Shown here piece after piece: positions 1 to 7,835 of a DNA stretch of 64,000 bases. The first letter of the stretch is position 1; each line of letters opens with the position of its first letter. The notes under the pieces were generated by a model. The model saw only the letters and a list, made by a program, of their open reading frames with translations. It did not search any database and had not been told where the DNA came from. This DNA is from Gammaproteobacteria bacterium (GTDB taxonomy: Bacteria; Pseudomonadota; Gammaproteobacteria; Steroidobacterales; Woeseiaceae). The DNA is taken from contig JAHEFG010000044.1 of NCBI GenBank assembly GCA_024640305.1, positions 214,134 through 278,133 on the forward strand, in the 5' to 3' direction. Made by a program: the position numbers and the translations under genes.

Positions 1-53
1 TTGTATGGGCATCGGTTTCTCCTTCAAAACTCTTGGTTTGGCGTGCGCTTAGG

Positions 54-374
54 CTAAAGGTCGTTGTCAGCCACATGAATAATAAGGCCGTCCAACTCGT
101 CATTTACTTCAATTTGGCAGGTTAGTCGACTGTTGTCCTTACGCTCGTAGGCTGCGTCGAGCATGCTGTCTTCCATGTCGTCCATAGGTGGCATTTTGTC
201 CATCCAGGCATCATCTACATAGCTGTGGCAGGTTGCACACGCACAAGCTCCCCCACATTCGGCGACGATGCCATCGATATTGGCATTGATCGCTCCCTCC
301 ATTACAGAGTAGCCGTTTTCAACGTCAACCTCATGACGTGTTCCATCTGGGGTTATGTAGATAATCTTTGGCAT
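54..374 (-). CDS. 2Fe-2S ferredoxin (adrenodoxin/putidaredoxin type)
   Basis: Small soluble electron carrier that would hold one [2Fe-2S] cluster. The ligand set of the vertebrate/ISC-type family is visible: C40-x5-C46-x2-C49 in CGGACACATCH, and C86 in LTCQIEV. An additional Cys (C44) sits inside the cluster loop, as in many bacterial relatives. The length (106 aa) is normal for the family, and the acidic C-terminal half (DDMEDSMLDAA) is the usual partner-binding surface. It lies downstream of the TonB operon on the same strand but is separated from it by a long hairpin, so it is probably transcribed independently. No oxygenase, reductase or isc gene is adjacent, so the redox partner is unknown. 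The family call is firm; the physiological role is not. Confidence 0.9.
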   Translation of the reverse strand: MPKIIYITPDGTRHEVDVENGYSVMEGAINANIDGIVAECGGACACATCHSYVDDAWMDKMPPMDDMEDSMLDAAYERKDNSRLTCQIEVNDELDGLIIHVADNDL

Positions 375-411
375 GTTATTTGAGTTCGTAGTTCAGGCGG
401 GACGTAATATT

Positions 412-443
412 AGGGGCGTTGACAGTACTCCGTCAACGCCCCT
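412..443. terminator. 12-bp perfect hairpin between TPR gene and ferredoxin gene
   Basis: AGGGGCGTTGAC and its exact reverse complement flank an 8-nt loop. Reading plus, the stem is followed by TGTTTT; reading minus (the direction of both neighbours) it is followed by AATATTA, with no real T-run. It could stop or process minus-strand transcripts leaving the TonB operon, but it is not a textbook intrinsic terminator in that direction. Confidence 0.45.
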
Positions 444-495
444 GTTTTGCTTTGCGGGCTCGTGCAGCCGTTTTGTCAGTTACTACTACTGACCC

Positions 496-1863
496 TTAGC
501 CTCTTCCGGCGCTTACCTTGCGGGCCTCAAGCTGCCGACGCGTCTTACGAGCCGCTTCCTCGGCCAGTCGAATCTGCTCGTTCCGTTTTAGATCGGCATT
601 GATGACGTTAATCCACTGAGCGGACACTCGCCGCGAACGTGGTGTCTTGGCAGCTTGCTCAAATGCTTTAATCGCATTGTTGTACTCACGGAGGTTGTAA
701 AGACACATACCCAGCGAGATTTGAGCATTATCAGGACTCTTAAGCCCGCCTTTTCGAATGCCTGTTCGCACTGATTTGGCGCAGTCGTCATATTGCGCGG
801 TATTCAGTAGTGCATTACCAAGACGTACATCGAGCTCGCCATCCTCGCTCAGTCTCGCAGCTTCCTGCAGCGCCGGGATGGCTTTCTTATCTTCCATTGA
901 GAGCTGCCAGGCCTGAGATAACAAACGATAGTTCTTGGCAGACCTGGATACTCGGCCAGACTCCATTTCGGCTTCGAGCAGCGTTGCCGCCTTGTAAGGG
1001 ACCTCTCGCTGCAAGTACAGTTGCGCCATTGTGACGAGCTCGCTCTCCTTCTCAAGCATGCGCTGGTCGTTCGCCGCGGCGTATGCGTTGATCAGGTTCT
1101 CATCTTCACCCAACTCTGTGAAAGCCCCTGCCAGCGAAAACCAGTAGCGTTTCTTTGGCCATGTCACGAGCAGGATCTTCTGGATATCACGAACCTTGGC
1201 GTAGTTTTCCTGCTGGAAGTAGGCAAAGTTCAAGAGTACGTACCAGTCTTCTTTGGCCGGCTTATTGCGTTCCTCTGCAACTCGCATCGCGTTCTCGATA
1301 GGCGCGATCATGTCTTTGTAACGTTGTACCTGGTATAGGTTCTGCGCCTTCAGGATAAACGGTTCTGGCGCCGGGTTCGTTTCCAGCAGAAACCACTTGT
1401 CAAGCGTGGTCAAAGCCTTGGCATACTGCTCTTCCATCGTATATAGCTGAGCCAGCGTATACGTAACCTGCTTGGCCATCGTTTCTTCAAGGCTGGGAAT
1501 TGCAATCATGCGATCGTAAGTACGGATCGCATTCGGGATGTCATCCATGTTGTAGTAGACAAAACCGATGTAGTTGAGAACGTTTGCCTGCTCGTATTCC
1601 GTGAGCTTGTCCGGGTTGTAGAGCTGATTAAGCAGCTTCAGCGCGCCCTGATAGTCTTTCGCATCCACAGCCTCCTGGGCTTTGGTGATCTTGTCGTAGA
1701 CTTCTTTGCTTACTGCTTGTGCCTGCTTGGTCTTTTGCTGCTCGGATTTTCGCTGCGCAGCCTCTTCGTCGCCAGAGTTCTGCGCAACCGCATTTGTCAT
1801 TGCCAGCGTACTGAAAACAAATGCCATGCAAGCCATGAGAGAGAGTCGAGTTTTACGGTGCAT
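496..1863 (-). CDS. Periplasmic TPR protein of a TonB2-type system
   Basis: Last gene of the DUF3450-ExbB-ExbB-ExbD-ExbD-TonB operon. The N-terminus is a Sec signal peptide (MHRKTRLSLMACMAFVFSTL, cleavage expected near AVAQ). The remaining roughly 425 residues are helical repeats of TPR type, for example the segments EQANVLNYIGFVYYNMDD and AQISLGMCLYNLREYNNAI. In Vibrio and Shewanella a TPR protein is likewise encoded next to tonB2, and the family is thought to help couple TonB2 to outer-membrane receptors in the periplasm. That role is inferred from position. No lipobox is evident, so it is likely a soluble periplasmic protein. A basic C-terminal tail (RKTRRQLEARK) is present. 44 nt separate it from tonB, consistent with co-transcription. 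Confidence 0.85.
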   Translation of the reverse strand: MHRKTRLSLMACMAFVFSTLAMTNAVAQNSGDEEAAQRKSEQQKTKQAQAVSKEVYDKITKAQEAVDAKDYQGALKLLNQLYNPDKLTEYEQANVLNYIGFVYYNMDDIPNAIRTYDRMIAIPSLEETMAKQVTYTLAQLYTMEEQYAKALTTLDKWFLLETNPAPEPFILKAQNLYQVQRYKDMIAPIENAMRVAEERNKPAKEDWYVLLNFAYFQQENYAKVRDIQKILLVTWPKKRYWFSLAGAFTELGEDENLINAYAAANDQRMLEKESELVTMAQLYLQREVPYKAATLLEAEMESGRVSRSAKNYRLLSQAWQLSMEDKKAIPALQEAARLSEDGELDVRLGNALLNTAQYDDCAKSVRTGIRKGGLKSPDNAQISLGMCLYNLREYNNAIKAFEQAAKTPRSRRVSAQWINVINADLKRNEQIRLAEEAARKTRRQLEARKVSAGRG

Positions 1864-1907
1864 ATTGAGAGTATCCTCTTAGATCAGCTTGGCTCCCGCC
1901 AGGGAAA

Positions 1908-2513
1908 CTAATCCTCAATCTGGAACGAAATACGTGTCTTGACGCCCGGCACATCCACCGGAACTCCATCCACGACTCGTGGTTTATATTTAAACTTCAA
2001 CACGGCGCGCAGTGCAGCCCGATCAAACAAACTGCTTGTCGAGAACAACACAACGGGGTCTCTGACCGTACCTGCTGTCGTAACGGTAAAGGACATGTCA
2101 ACGTAACCTTCCAGTCCCCGTGAAAGGGCACGCGCCGGATAGACAGGGGCCACCCGAACGATTGGAAGATAGTCGCCTTCCGCAATGTTCATTCCGCCCG
2201 GGCCGCCGATCTCGGTTCCCGTTGATACCGCCGGAGGCGCTATGTTAATTGAAGGCGCATTCGGATCCATATTGTCCATATCCTGAGGTGGTGTCTCGGG
2301 AGGGGTCTCAGGCGGTTTAGGCGGTTTTTCAGGCGTGAAATCGGCAGTGTTGATAGCCTCGTTACGCTTGACTCGTACGAATTCCAGTTTTGTTCTGTCC
2401 CTGGGTTTTGTCAGCGCTGTCTTGCCTGACGCAATAAGCAATTGCATGACAAATAACAGGCTGAGTGTGACTACTACGCCAATTACGACAGAAAACGCAT
2501 AACGGCCTATCAT
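1908..2513 (-). CDS. tonB: TonB family protein (TonB2-like)
   Basis: Transduces proton-motive energy from the ExbB/ExbD motor to outer-membrane TonB-dependent transporters. At 201 aa it is short, like TonB2 proteins. It has one N-terminal membrane anchor (about residues 5-28, FSVVIGVVVTLSLLFVMQLL), a proline-rich spacer (PEKPPKPPETPPETPPQ, about residues 62-78), and a C-terminal TonB domain with the YP motif (VRVAPVYPARALSRGLEGYV) and the conserved end VKTRISFQIED. It sits directly after two exbD genes and before the TPR gene, so the operon carries its own motor and its own TonB. The cargo receptors are not in this window, so the substrate (iron chelate, vitamin B12, glycans) cannot be stated. 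Confidence 0.92.
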   Translation of the reverse strand: MIGRYAFSVVIGVVVTLSLLFVMQLLIASGKTALTKPRDRTKLEFVRVKRNEAINTADFTPEKPPKPPETPPETPPQDMDNMDPNAPSINIAPPAVSTGTEIGGPGGMNIAEGDYLPIVRVAPVYPARALSRGLEGYVDMSFTVTTAGTVRDPVVLFSTSSLFDRAALRAVLKFKYKPRVVDGVPVDVPGVKTRISFQIED

Positions 2514-2555
2514 AGTTTGGTTCTCCTCGGCGACGCAGGTCGCTCTGAAACGTTC

Positions 2556-2966
2556 TTAGGGGGCATCGGTTGCAATCGCCACGTTTACCACACCCACTTG
2601 TTTTGCTGCCTCCATAACTATCACCAACACCTCATTCGTCGATGCCTCGTCGGCCTGGATAACGATCGATCCCTTCGGGTTCTCGGAGTGTAACCGTTCG
2701 ATGGCGGTTCTTAGAGCGCGTGGATCTGTCTCACGACGATCGATCCATATTTCATCATTCGCACTAATGGCAATGAGAATAGCGGCGTCTTCCTGCTTAT
2801 CTGCGGTCGCAGCTTCCGGCCGGGAGACGTCGATGCCGGCCTCTTTGATAAACGATGCAGTTACGATGAAGAAGATGAGCATGATAAAGACAACGTCCAA
2901 CATCGGCGTGAGGTTAATTTCATTGTCTTCCTCTTCGGCACGAAATGCGCCTCTGTTCTTTTTCAT
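2556..2966 (-). CDS. exbD: ExbD/TolR family biopolymer transporter (copy 2)
   Basis: Inner-membrane stator component of the TonB motor. A single N-terminal transmembrane helix carries the essential protonatable Asp in LTPMLDVVFIMLIFFIVTAS, followed by a periplasmic domain of about 80 residues. The 136-aa length is typical. The next upstream gene encodes a close paralogue with an identical membrane segment, but the periplasmic halves have diverged (KEAGIDVSRPEA here, KEAGLDVNRPDA there). That suggests an ExbD heterodimer or two alternative stators. It is separated from tonB by 42 nt. Confidence 0.92.
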   Translation of the reverse strand: MKKNRGAFRAEEEDNEINLTPMLDVVFIMLIFFIVTASFIKEAGIDVSRPEAATADKQEDAAILIAISANDEIWIDRRETDPRALRTAIERLHSENPKGSIVIQADEASTNEVLVIVMEAAKQVGVVNVAIATDAP

Positions 2967-3016
2967 TTAGTTCGTCCTGTGTTGATCATACGCTTAGGTT
3001 GAGGTCTATACCTCGC

Positions 3017-3430
3017 TCAACCCCGATCATCCGCAAGGGAAATGTTATACACGCCGGCCTGCCGCGCCGCGTCCATTACGGTCACGAGGGCCTTGTTGGT
3101 CGACTTGCGTTTGGGCTGAATAACGACCGATCCTTCCGGATTCTCGGCGTGCAGACGCTCGATATTTGCCCTTACGGCACGAGGGTCGATCAGTCGCCGG
3201 TCAATCCAGATTTCATCATTCGCCGTTATCATAACCAGAATATTTGAATCCTCCGGTTCCGATTGAGTCACCGGAGCATCAGGACGATTAACATCGAGAC
3301 CCGCTTCCTTGATAAAGGAAGCGGTTACGATGAAAAAGATAAGCATGATGAAAACGACATCAAGCATCGGCGTGAGGTTGATCTCGTTCTCTTCCTCTTC
3401 CTGCGCTTCTAGTAGGTGGTGATCACGCAT
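3017..3430 (-). CDS. exbD: ExbD/TolR family biopolymer transporter (copy 1)
   Basis: Paralogue of the following gene. The soluble N-terminus (LEAQEEEENEINLTPMLD) leads into the same transmembrane helix with its catalytic Asp, then a periplasmic domain ending in ARQAGVYNISLADDRG. It lies 9 nt after the small exbB gene, so it is certainly in the same transcript. Tandem exbD genes let the motor assemble with two different ExbD chains. This is an inference; the sequence shows only that both keep the functional Asp and intact reading frames. Confidence 0.92.
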   Translation of the reverse strand: MRDHHLLEAQEEEENEINLTPMLDVVFIMLIFFIVTASFIKEAGLDVNRPDAPVTQSEPEDSNILVMITANDEIWIDRRLIDPRAVRANIERLHAENPEGSVVIQPKRKSTNKALVTVMDAARQAGVYNISLADDRG

Positions 3431-3439
3431 ATCTGCTCC

Positions 3440-3967
3440 TTAGTGGTCCATCGTCAGTGAGTCCTCAAGGAACTGCACTTCGTGGGCCGCTCGGCGGCTA
3501 AGTATTGTGACAAGTAGCACGCCTGATAGTGCCCCAACCATTCCCGCCATTGTTGGCACCGTTGCCTGCGAAACACCCGCAGCCATTGCGCGGATATTGC
3601 CGGAGCCTGATACCGCCATTACCTGGAACACACTGATCATCCCGGTGACGGTACCAAGCAAGCCAAGTAACGGGCAGAGAGCAACAAGGGTTTGAATCAT
3701 CGCAATACCCTTGCCGGTCGACTCACTGAATCGCGAGATCATCAACTCACGGATTTGCTGAGCGTTCCAGGAACGCCGCTCCTGCCGTGATTCCCATGAA
3801 TCGTGAATGTCACGAGTCAGGGTTTTCATCGTGGTGCGGAAGAACACTATCCGCTCCACAATGAGAACCCACATGAGGAAGATCGTAATCGCGATCAGAC
3901 GCAATACCGGGCCACCGAGGTTCATGAAATCCCGAATGGATTCAAAAGCATCAATCAGCCAAAGCAT
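3440..3967 (-). CDS. exbB: Small MotA/TolQ/ExbB proton-channel protein
   Basis: Forms the pentameric proton channel around ExbD. The 175-aa protein has an N-terminal helix (VLRLIAITIFLMWVLIVERIVFF, about residues 21-43), a cytoplasmic loop, and the signature helices ALCPLLGLLGTVTGMISVFQ and GMVGALSGVLLVTILSRRA, with TVPTMAG between them. It lacks the long N-terminal periplasmic extension of the upstream paralogue, so the operon encodes a short and a long ExbB, as in the TonB2/TtpC systems. Spacing to both neighbours is under 20 nt. Confidence 0.92.
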   Translation of the reverse strand: MLWLIDAFESIRDFMNLGGPVLRLIAITIFLMWVLIVERIVFFRTTMKTLTRDIHDSWESRQERRSWNAQQIRELMISRFSESTGKGIAMIQTLVALCPLLGLLGTVTGMISVFQVMAVSGSGNIRAMAAGVSQATVPTMAGMVGALSGVLLVTILSRRAAHEVQFLEDSLTMDH

Positions 3968-3984
3968 GGCTTCTCCTCTCGGCT

Positions 3985-5352
3985 CTAACCGTTGCGCTCG
4001 GAGTGTTGAGCAATAAGCCCGGCACTCTGCGATTGAATGATGTTGACGATCTTCCGACTCTGGCCACTTACTACGGTGTGGAGCAGAACCATCGGAATCG
4101 CAACTACCAGACCGAGTACAGTTGTAACGAGCGCTTGCGAAATACCACCGGCCATCATCTTCGGATCACCAGCGCCGTAAAGCGTGATCACCTGGAAGGT
4201 CTTGATCATGCCGGTAACAGTACCGAGCAGACCCATCAATGGCGCAACAACCGAAATCACTTTGATGAACAGCAGGCCTTTGGTCAGGCCCGGCATTTCC
4301 TTAAGCGCAGCCTCGCTGAGCTTGAGTTCGATCGTCTCTGTATCGGCGGCTTTGTTGCTTTCGTAGGCAGCCAAAACACGTCCGAGCGGATTGTCGGTGC
4401 CGGCCGTATCTTTCTTGAGCTGCGCCGACACTTTGCGGCTGTCAGAAGACAGGCCGAGCCAGCGCCAGATAGCAATCAACAGACCGAACATACCGAGAGC
4501 GATAATGCAGTAACCAACGATACCGCCCTGATCAACCTTCTCCATGATCGTAGGTGTTTCAACGAGTAGCGCAAGAATGCCGCCACGCGTTCCGTCCACA
4601 CCGAAGCCAACCGCTCCCGAATCTGCGTTAAACAGATCGGACGCGGAACCTGCGAATCTCGATTCAGGCTGGCGAGGCAGCTCAACAACTGATCCGTCTT
4701 CCTTGTACTCAAGGTATCCGGCATCCGAAATAAGGTTGAATGCACCAACACGGACAACTTCGGCGTCAATTTGCTCGCCTGCTGCCGTGGTTACCTGGTG
4801 ATTAAATCGAACCACCTTGCCTGACTCGTAAATCTCTCGCTGCAGTTCGTACCACAGGCGCTCGATATCTTCGATCTGTGCGAGCTCAGTGGCGCTGGCC
4901 ATCTTGCTGCCAAGCTCAACCAGGAACCCTTCTCGATCGGGATATTGCAGATTGGTCAACGACGCGTTGAATCGGCCTTGCGTGTCGCCCGATACCGTTT
5001 GCAGTACACCAAACAACTCTTTTAATGCACCGAGACGCTCGTCCAGTGCTGCTCGTGCTGCGACGATTTTCGTGTTGTTGTTCTCAAACAGCTGCTCCAG
5101 CCTGGCGCTCTCATTTTCCTGACGCGTGCGTTCGGCACGTGCCTGGTTTAAGAGTGTCTGTTGCTGGTTGCGCTGCTGCGTGAACGCGCTTTCGCGTTGG
5201 CGTGCTTCCTGGGAGTCGCGTGCCTGACCTCTTTCAATGAGATCCAGGAGTTCTGACATGCTCGCCGCTTCTTGCTCTTGATTTTGTGCATTTGCGACGC
5301 CGAAACCAACGCTAAGGAGCCCAAGGGCCAAAATGAGTGATAGGCGTTTCAT
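3985..5352 (-). CDS. Large ExbB-like protein with periplasmic coiled coil (TtpC-like)
   Basis: 455-aa MotA/TolQ/ExbB family protein. A signal peptide (MKRLSLILALGLLSVGFGVA) is followed by a long glutamine- and arginine-rich coiled coil (about residues 30-115) and a globular periplasmic part. The proton-channel domain lies in the last 200 residues (IVGYCIIALGMFGLLIAIW; VAPLMGLLGTVTGMIKTFQ; ALVTTVLGLVVAIPMVLLH). This architecture matches TtpC, described in Vibrio as an essential fourth component of the TonB2 complex. Its stop abuts the end of the following gene by only 17 nt, and its start directly follows the DUF3450 stop with no gap, so translational coupling is likely. The TtpC equivalence rests on domain layout and operon position. 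Confidence 0.85.
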   Translation of the reverse strand: MKRLSLILALGLLSVGFGVANAQNQEQEAASMSELLDLIERGQARDSQEARQRESAFTQQRNQQQTLLNQARAERTRQENESARLEQLFENNNTKIVAARAALDERLGALKELFGVLQTVSGDTQGRFNASLTNLQYPDREGFLVELGSKMASATELAQIEDIERLWYELQREIYESGKVVRFNHQVTTAAGEQIDAEVVRVGAFNLISDAGYLEYKEDGSVVELPRQPESRFAGSASDLFNADSGAVGFGVDGTRGGILALLVETPTIMEKVDQGGIVGYCIIALGMFGLLIAIWRWLGLSSDSRKVSAQLKKDTAGTDNPLGRVLAAYESNKAADTETIELKLSEAALKEMPGLTKGLLFIKVISVVAPLMGLLGTVTGMIKTFQVITLYGAGDPKMMAGGISQALVTTVLGLVVAIPMVLLHTVVSGQSRKIVNIIQSQSAGLIAQHSERNG

Positions 5353-6135
5353 TTATTCGGCCTCCGTCGGTGCTGATACCGGGATAACAATAAGCTCAGG
5401 TGCGATCAACTGCTTGGCAATACGGATGCCCTTACGAATTTCGGTCCGCGCAGAGTCATCCTCGACCCAGTCGCGAATCGTGTTGTCCCAGCGCCCCGTA
5501 ATTTTTGCGTCATCAGACTGGTAGTACAGTCCAATGCGACCTACGCGAAGCATGTTGTAACTGCGAGTTACGCCATCCTTTGTTATTGACTGCGTATAGG
5601 TTTCCGACGACGTGCCGTACTCATTCTCGATTTGATACGCCTCCATAACCTTGCGGAATTTCTCCGCAACACTTACGTCAGAGCGTTCCATCGTATCTTT
5701 GAGTGTATTGATGCGTTCTGTACGCTCTTCCATAAGGAATGGAACGTCCAACGCAACCGACTGCTCCAGGCCGTCAATCATGCGCTCCATCAGCGGGAAA
5801 ATCTGCCGATTGATTACGTCTACCTGATCCATTGATAAGGCGATGTCCTCGAGGACAGCTGCCTGACCGTTTGTCTGTGCCACCATAAGGCGGTTATAGA
5901 CCTTCAGGCCATCAATCTCTTTATTGATAGACCGGTAATCATCTTCCAGCGAACGCGTGCCCTCAACAATATTGTTGATTCGCTCCTGCGATTGCTGAGC
6001 CAGATTCAACCGACGATCTTCAGCCTGCAAAATTTGATCCACAGACTGGGCGAAGACGCTGCCGGATGCCGCAATAACCGTTGTTGCAAAAAGTGCTACG
6101 GAGATGCGCCGACTGCTGCTTATGCACCGTTTCAT
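5353..6135 (-). CDS. DUF3450 periplasmic coiled-coil protein
   Basis: First gene of the TonB2-type operon. It has a signal peptide (about residues 1-29, ending SGSVFAQ), then a coiled-coil stretch to about residue 100 and an alpha/beta region ending APELIVIPVSAPTEAE. DUF3450 members are almost always encoded beside TtpC-like ExbB genes, so a structural role in the periplasmic part of that complex is likely but unproven. A strong Shine-Dalgarno (AAGGAG, 7-8 nt from ATG) supports this start. The 260-aa length is normal. The operon promoter must lie in the gap upstream, but I could not identify a convincing one there. Confidence 0.85.
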   Translation of the reverse strand: MKRCISSSRRISVALFATTVIAASGSVFAQSVDQILQAEDRRLNLAQQSQERINNIVEGTRSLEDDYRSINKEIDGLKVYNRLMVAQTNGQAAVLEDIALSMDQVDVINRQIFPLMERMIDGLEQSVALDVPFLMEERTERINTLKDTMERSDVSVAEKFRKVMEAYQIENEYGTSSETYTQSITKDGVTRSYNMLRVGRIGLYYQSDDAKITGRWDNTIRDWVEDDSARTEIRKGIRIAKQLIAPELIVIPVSAPTEAE

Positions 6136-6542
6136 GAACGCTCCTTAAAGGTCGAGTTACTTCAACTTGTTAAAATTCAGTTTAATTGGCGAGAGATGCA
6201 ATGTATTCAAAAAATACCTGCACATAAAGAACTGCAGAATTCGCGATTGCGACCCTGCAAACGCACACGACCCTCTCCACCTTCGCCGCGGCGATGAAAT
6301 TGTTTTTCTTGGACCCGTCAACTCTCTACTAAATTATCTTAGGCTGCCCGAGCTGTCCCGCTCGGCTTCCCCGCCTGTTATTCGATTAATTTGCTCAGGC
6401 CCCCTGGTACCTGACGCCAAGAATAACATATGGTTTGCAGATCACCAGCCCAACAGCAACATAAGATGCCGGTGTCCAAAAAGATACTTTTCGCGCTTGA
6501 GGCGAACCGTTTTAGTAACACAAGCAACTGATTTTCCACGTG
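6136..6542. other. Intergenic region between the TonB operon and the ilvC-leu leader
   Basis: Divergent gap. It must contain the TonB-operon promoter (minus), but I see no clear -10/-35 pair and no recognisable Fur box. A small stem CCGAGC/GCTCGG lies near 6349-6366. An open frame of about 138 codons crosses the region but has no family resemblance or ribosome-binding site and is not called. Confidence 0.5.
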
Positions 6543-6571
6543 TTGACATAGTACGCAGCTTGCAACATGAT
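6543..6571 (+). promoter_or_regulatory. Sigma-70 promoter of the ilvC-leu operon leader
   Basis: A perfect -35 (TTGACA, 6543-6548) is followed after 17 nt by CATGAT (6566-6571, 4 of 6 matches to the -10 consensus). Transcription would begin near 6578, about 44 nt before the leader peptide start. This is the usual spacing of amino-acid biosynthetic attenuators. Confidence 0.7.
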
Positions 6572-6621
6572 TCGGCGCTATGACTGCAACGTGCAAAAAA
6601 TTATTGGATCAGGCCGCCGTC

Positions 6622-6678
6622 ATGGGCCTCGCGCTTATTACATCGTCACTGCTTCTTCTTAGGAGACAGGGCGGGTAG
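6622..6678 (+). CDS. leuL: Leucine-rich leader peptide of the ilvC-leuACDB operon
   Basis: 18-codon open frame encoding MGLALITSSLLLLRRQGG: six Leu codons, four of them consecutive (CTG CTT CTT CTT), plus one Ile. A Shine-Dalgarno-like GGATCAGG lies 8 nt upstream. This is the hallmark of ribosome-mediated transcription attenuation. When charged tRNA-Leu is scarce the ribosome stalls in the Leu run and allows read-through into ilvC; when it is plentiful the downstream terminator forms. The consecutive control codons, promoter upstream and terminator downstream make chance unlikely. It is far too short for normal gene finders. It is not a homologue by sequence of enterobacterial LeuL, only by design. 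Confidence 0.85.
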   Translation: MGLALITSSLLLLRRQGG

Positions 6679-6740
6679 CGCGTATCCAGGCACAGCAAAT
6701 CGCAAACCCCGCATCCCATATGGAGTGCGGGGTTTTTTTT
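6671..6740 (+). terminator. Leucine attenuator (antiterminator and terminator hairpins)
   Basis: The terminator is a perfect 10-bp stem, AAACCCCGCA (6704-6713) with TGCGGGGTTT (6726-6735), ending in eight T (6733-6740). A competing antiterminator is possible: GCGGGT (6671-6676, at the end of the leader peptide) can pair with ACCCCGC (6706-6712). A protecting 1:2 helix is also possible: CGCGCT (6630-6635) with AGCGCG (6677-6682), which would sequester part of the antiterminator strand. The stem and T-run are seen directly; the alternative pairings are inference. Confidence 0.85.
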
Positions 6741-6806
6741 GATTCACTCGCTTAGAACGACTCATTCAAGTATTCGAAACAGGCAAAACACCGAGGAAAC
6801 AGAACC

Positions 6807-7793
6807 ATGCAAATGTACTCGCAAGCAGATGTCGATACCTCCTGCCTTAGTGACAGGCAGGTCACTATATTGGGTTATGGCAGCCAGGGACGCGCCCATG
6901 CGCTTAATCTGAAGGACAGCGGGTTCAACGTCGTTGTCGGGTTGCGCCCTGGTGGCGCAAGTTGGGCAGCGGCTGAGGCAGACGGATTAACCGTAAAAAC
7001 GCCAAACGACGCTGTAAAGGGAGCAACGATCGTTGCCTTCCTGACTCCAGATATGGTTCAGAAGAGCCTCTACCTCAGCGTTATCGATGATATAGATGTG
7101 GGCGCCGCGCTGTTGTTTGCGCATGGCTTTGCGGTGCATTTCAAGCAGGTCGAGCCTCGCAAAGATCTGGATACCGTGTTGATTGCGCCGAAAGGCCCGG
7201 GTGGGCTGGTTCGCCGTCAGTATGAGGAAGGCCACGGCGTACCTTGCCTTGTCGCCGTCCACCAGGACTCGAGCGGCAATGCACTGCAACTCGCCCTCGC
7301 CTATTCAGCGGGGATTGGTGGTGCGAGAGCCGGCGTCATTGAAACAACCTTCGCGGAAGAGACCGAAACAGATCTGTTCGGTGAGCAGGCCGTCTTATGT
7401 GGCGGCACAACCGAGCTGATCGTTGCCGGATTCGAGACGCTTGTCGAAGCGGGCTACCAACCGGAGGTCGCCTATTACGAAGTCATGCATGAACTCAAAC
7501 TTATAGTCGACCTTCTGCATGAAGGCGGTTTGCGGAAAATGCACAAATTCATAAGTGATACGGCTGCTTGGGGCGATCTGATCAGCGGTCCGCGCGTCGT
7601 TAATCAAACCTCGCGTGATGCGATGAAGGCGGTACTTACAGATATTCAGGATGGTACCTTCGCGCGCAACTGGATCGCCGAGAGCGAAGCGGGAATGCCG
7701 CAGTTTAAGAGTAAGATGAATGCCGATCTTGAGCATCCCATAGAAAAAGTAGGTGCAGACTTGCGCAGCCGTATGGACTGGTTGCAGGAATAG
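6807..7793 (+). CDS. ilvC: Ketol-acid reductoisomerase (NADP+)
   Basis: Converts 2-acetolactate to 2,3-dihydroxyisovalerate (and the isoleucine analogue) with NADPH and Mg2+, the second common step of valine, leucine and isoleucine synthesis. The N-terminal Rossmann fold shows [17 protein letters not shown]. The C-terminal knotted domain holds the metal-binding acidic residues (for example [14 protein letters not shown] and the helix with [15 protein letters not shown]). At 328 aa this is the short class I form. GAGGAAACAG precedes the ATG. It is the first structural gene after the leucine attenuator, so ilvC expression is tied to leucine-tRNA charging. Acetolactate synthase genes are not in the window. 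Confidence 0.97.
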   Translation: MQMYSQADVDTSCLSDRQVTILGYGSQGRAHALNLKDSGFNVVVGLRPGGASWAAAEADGLTVKTPNDAVKGATIVAFLTPDMVQKSLYLSVIDDIDVGAALLFAHGFAVHFKQVEPRKDLDTVLIAPKGPGGLVRRQYEEGHGVPCLVAVHQDSSGNALQLALAYSAGIGGARAGVIETTFAEETETDLFGEQAVLCGGTTELIVAGFETLVEAGYQPEVAYYEVMHELKLIVDLLHEGGLRKMHKFISDTAAWGDLISGPRVVNQTSRDAMKAVLTDIQDGTFARNWIAESEAGMPQFKSKMNADLEHPIEKVGADLRSRMDWLQE

Positions 7794-7835
7794 CAGACGG
7801 CAGATTCAAAATTGGCCGAGCGGGAGGCAGGACAA

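Noticed and set aside
6167-6583. 138-codon open frame in the gap before the ilvC-leu leader
   Set aside because: No ribosome-binding site, no family resemblance, and it overlaps the predicted promoter of the leader transcript.
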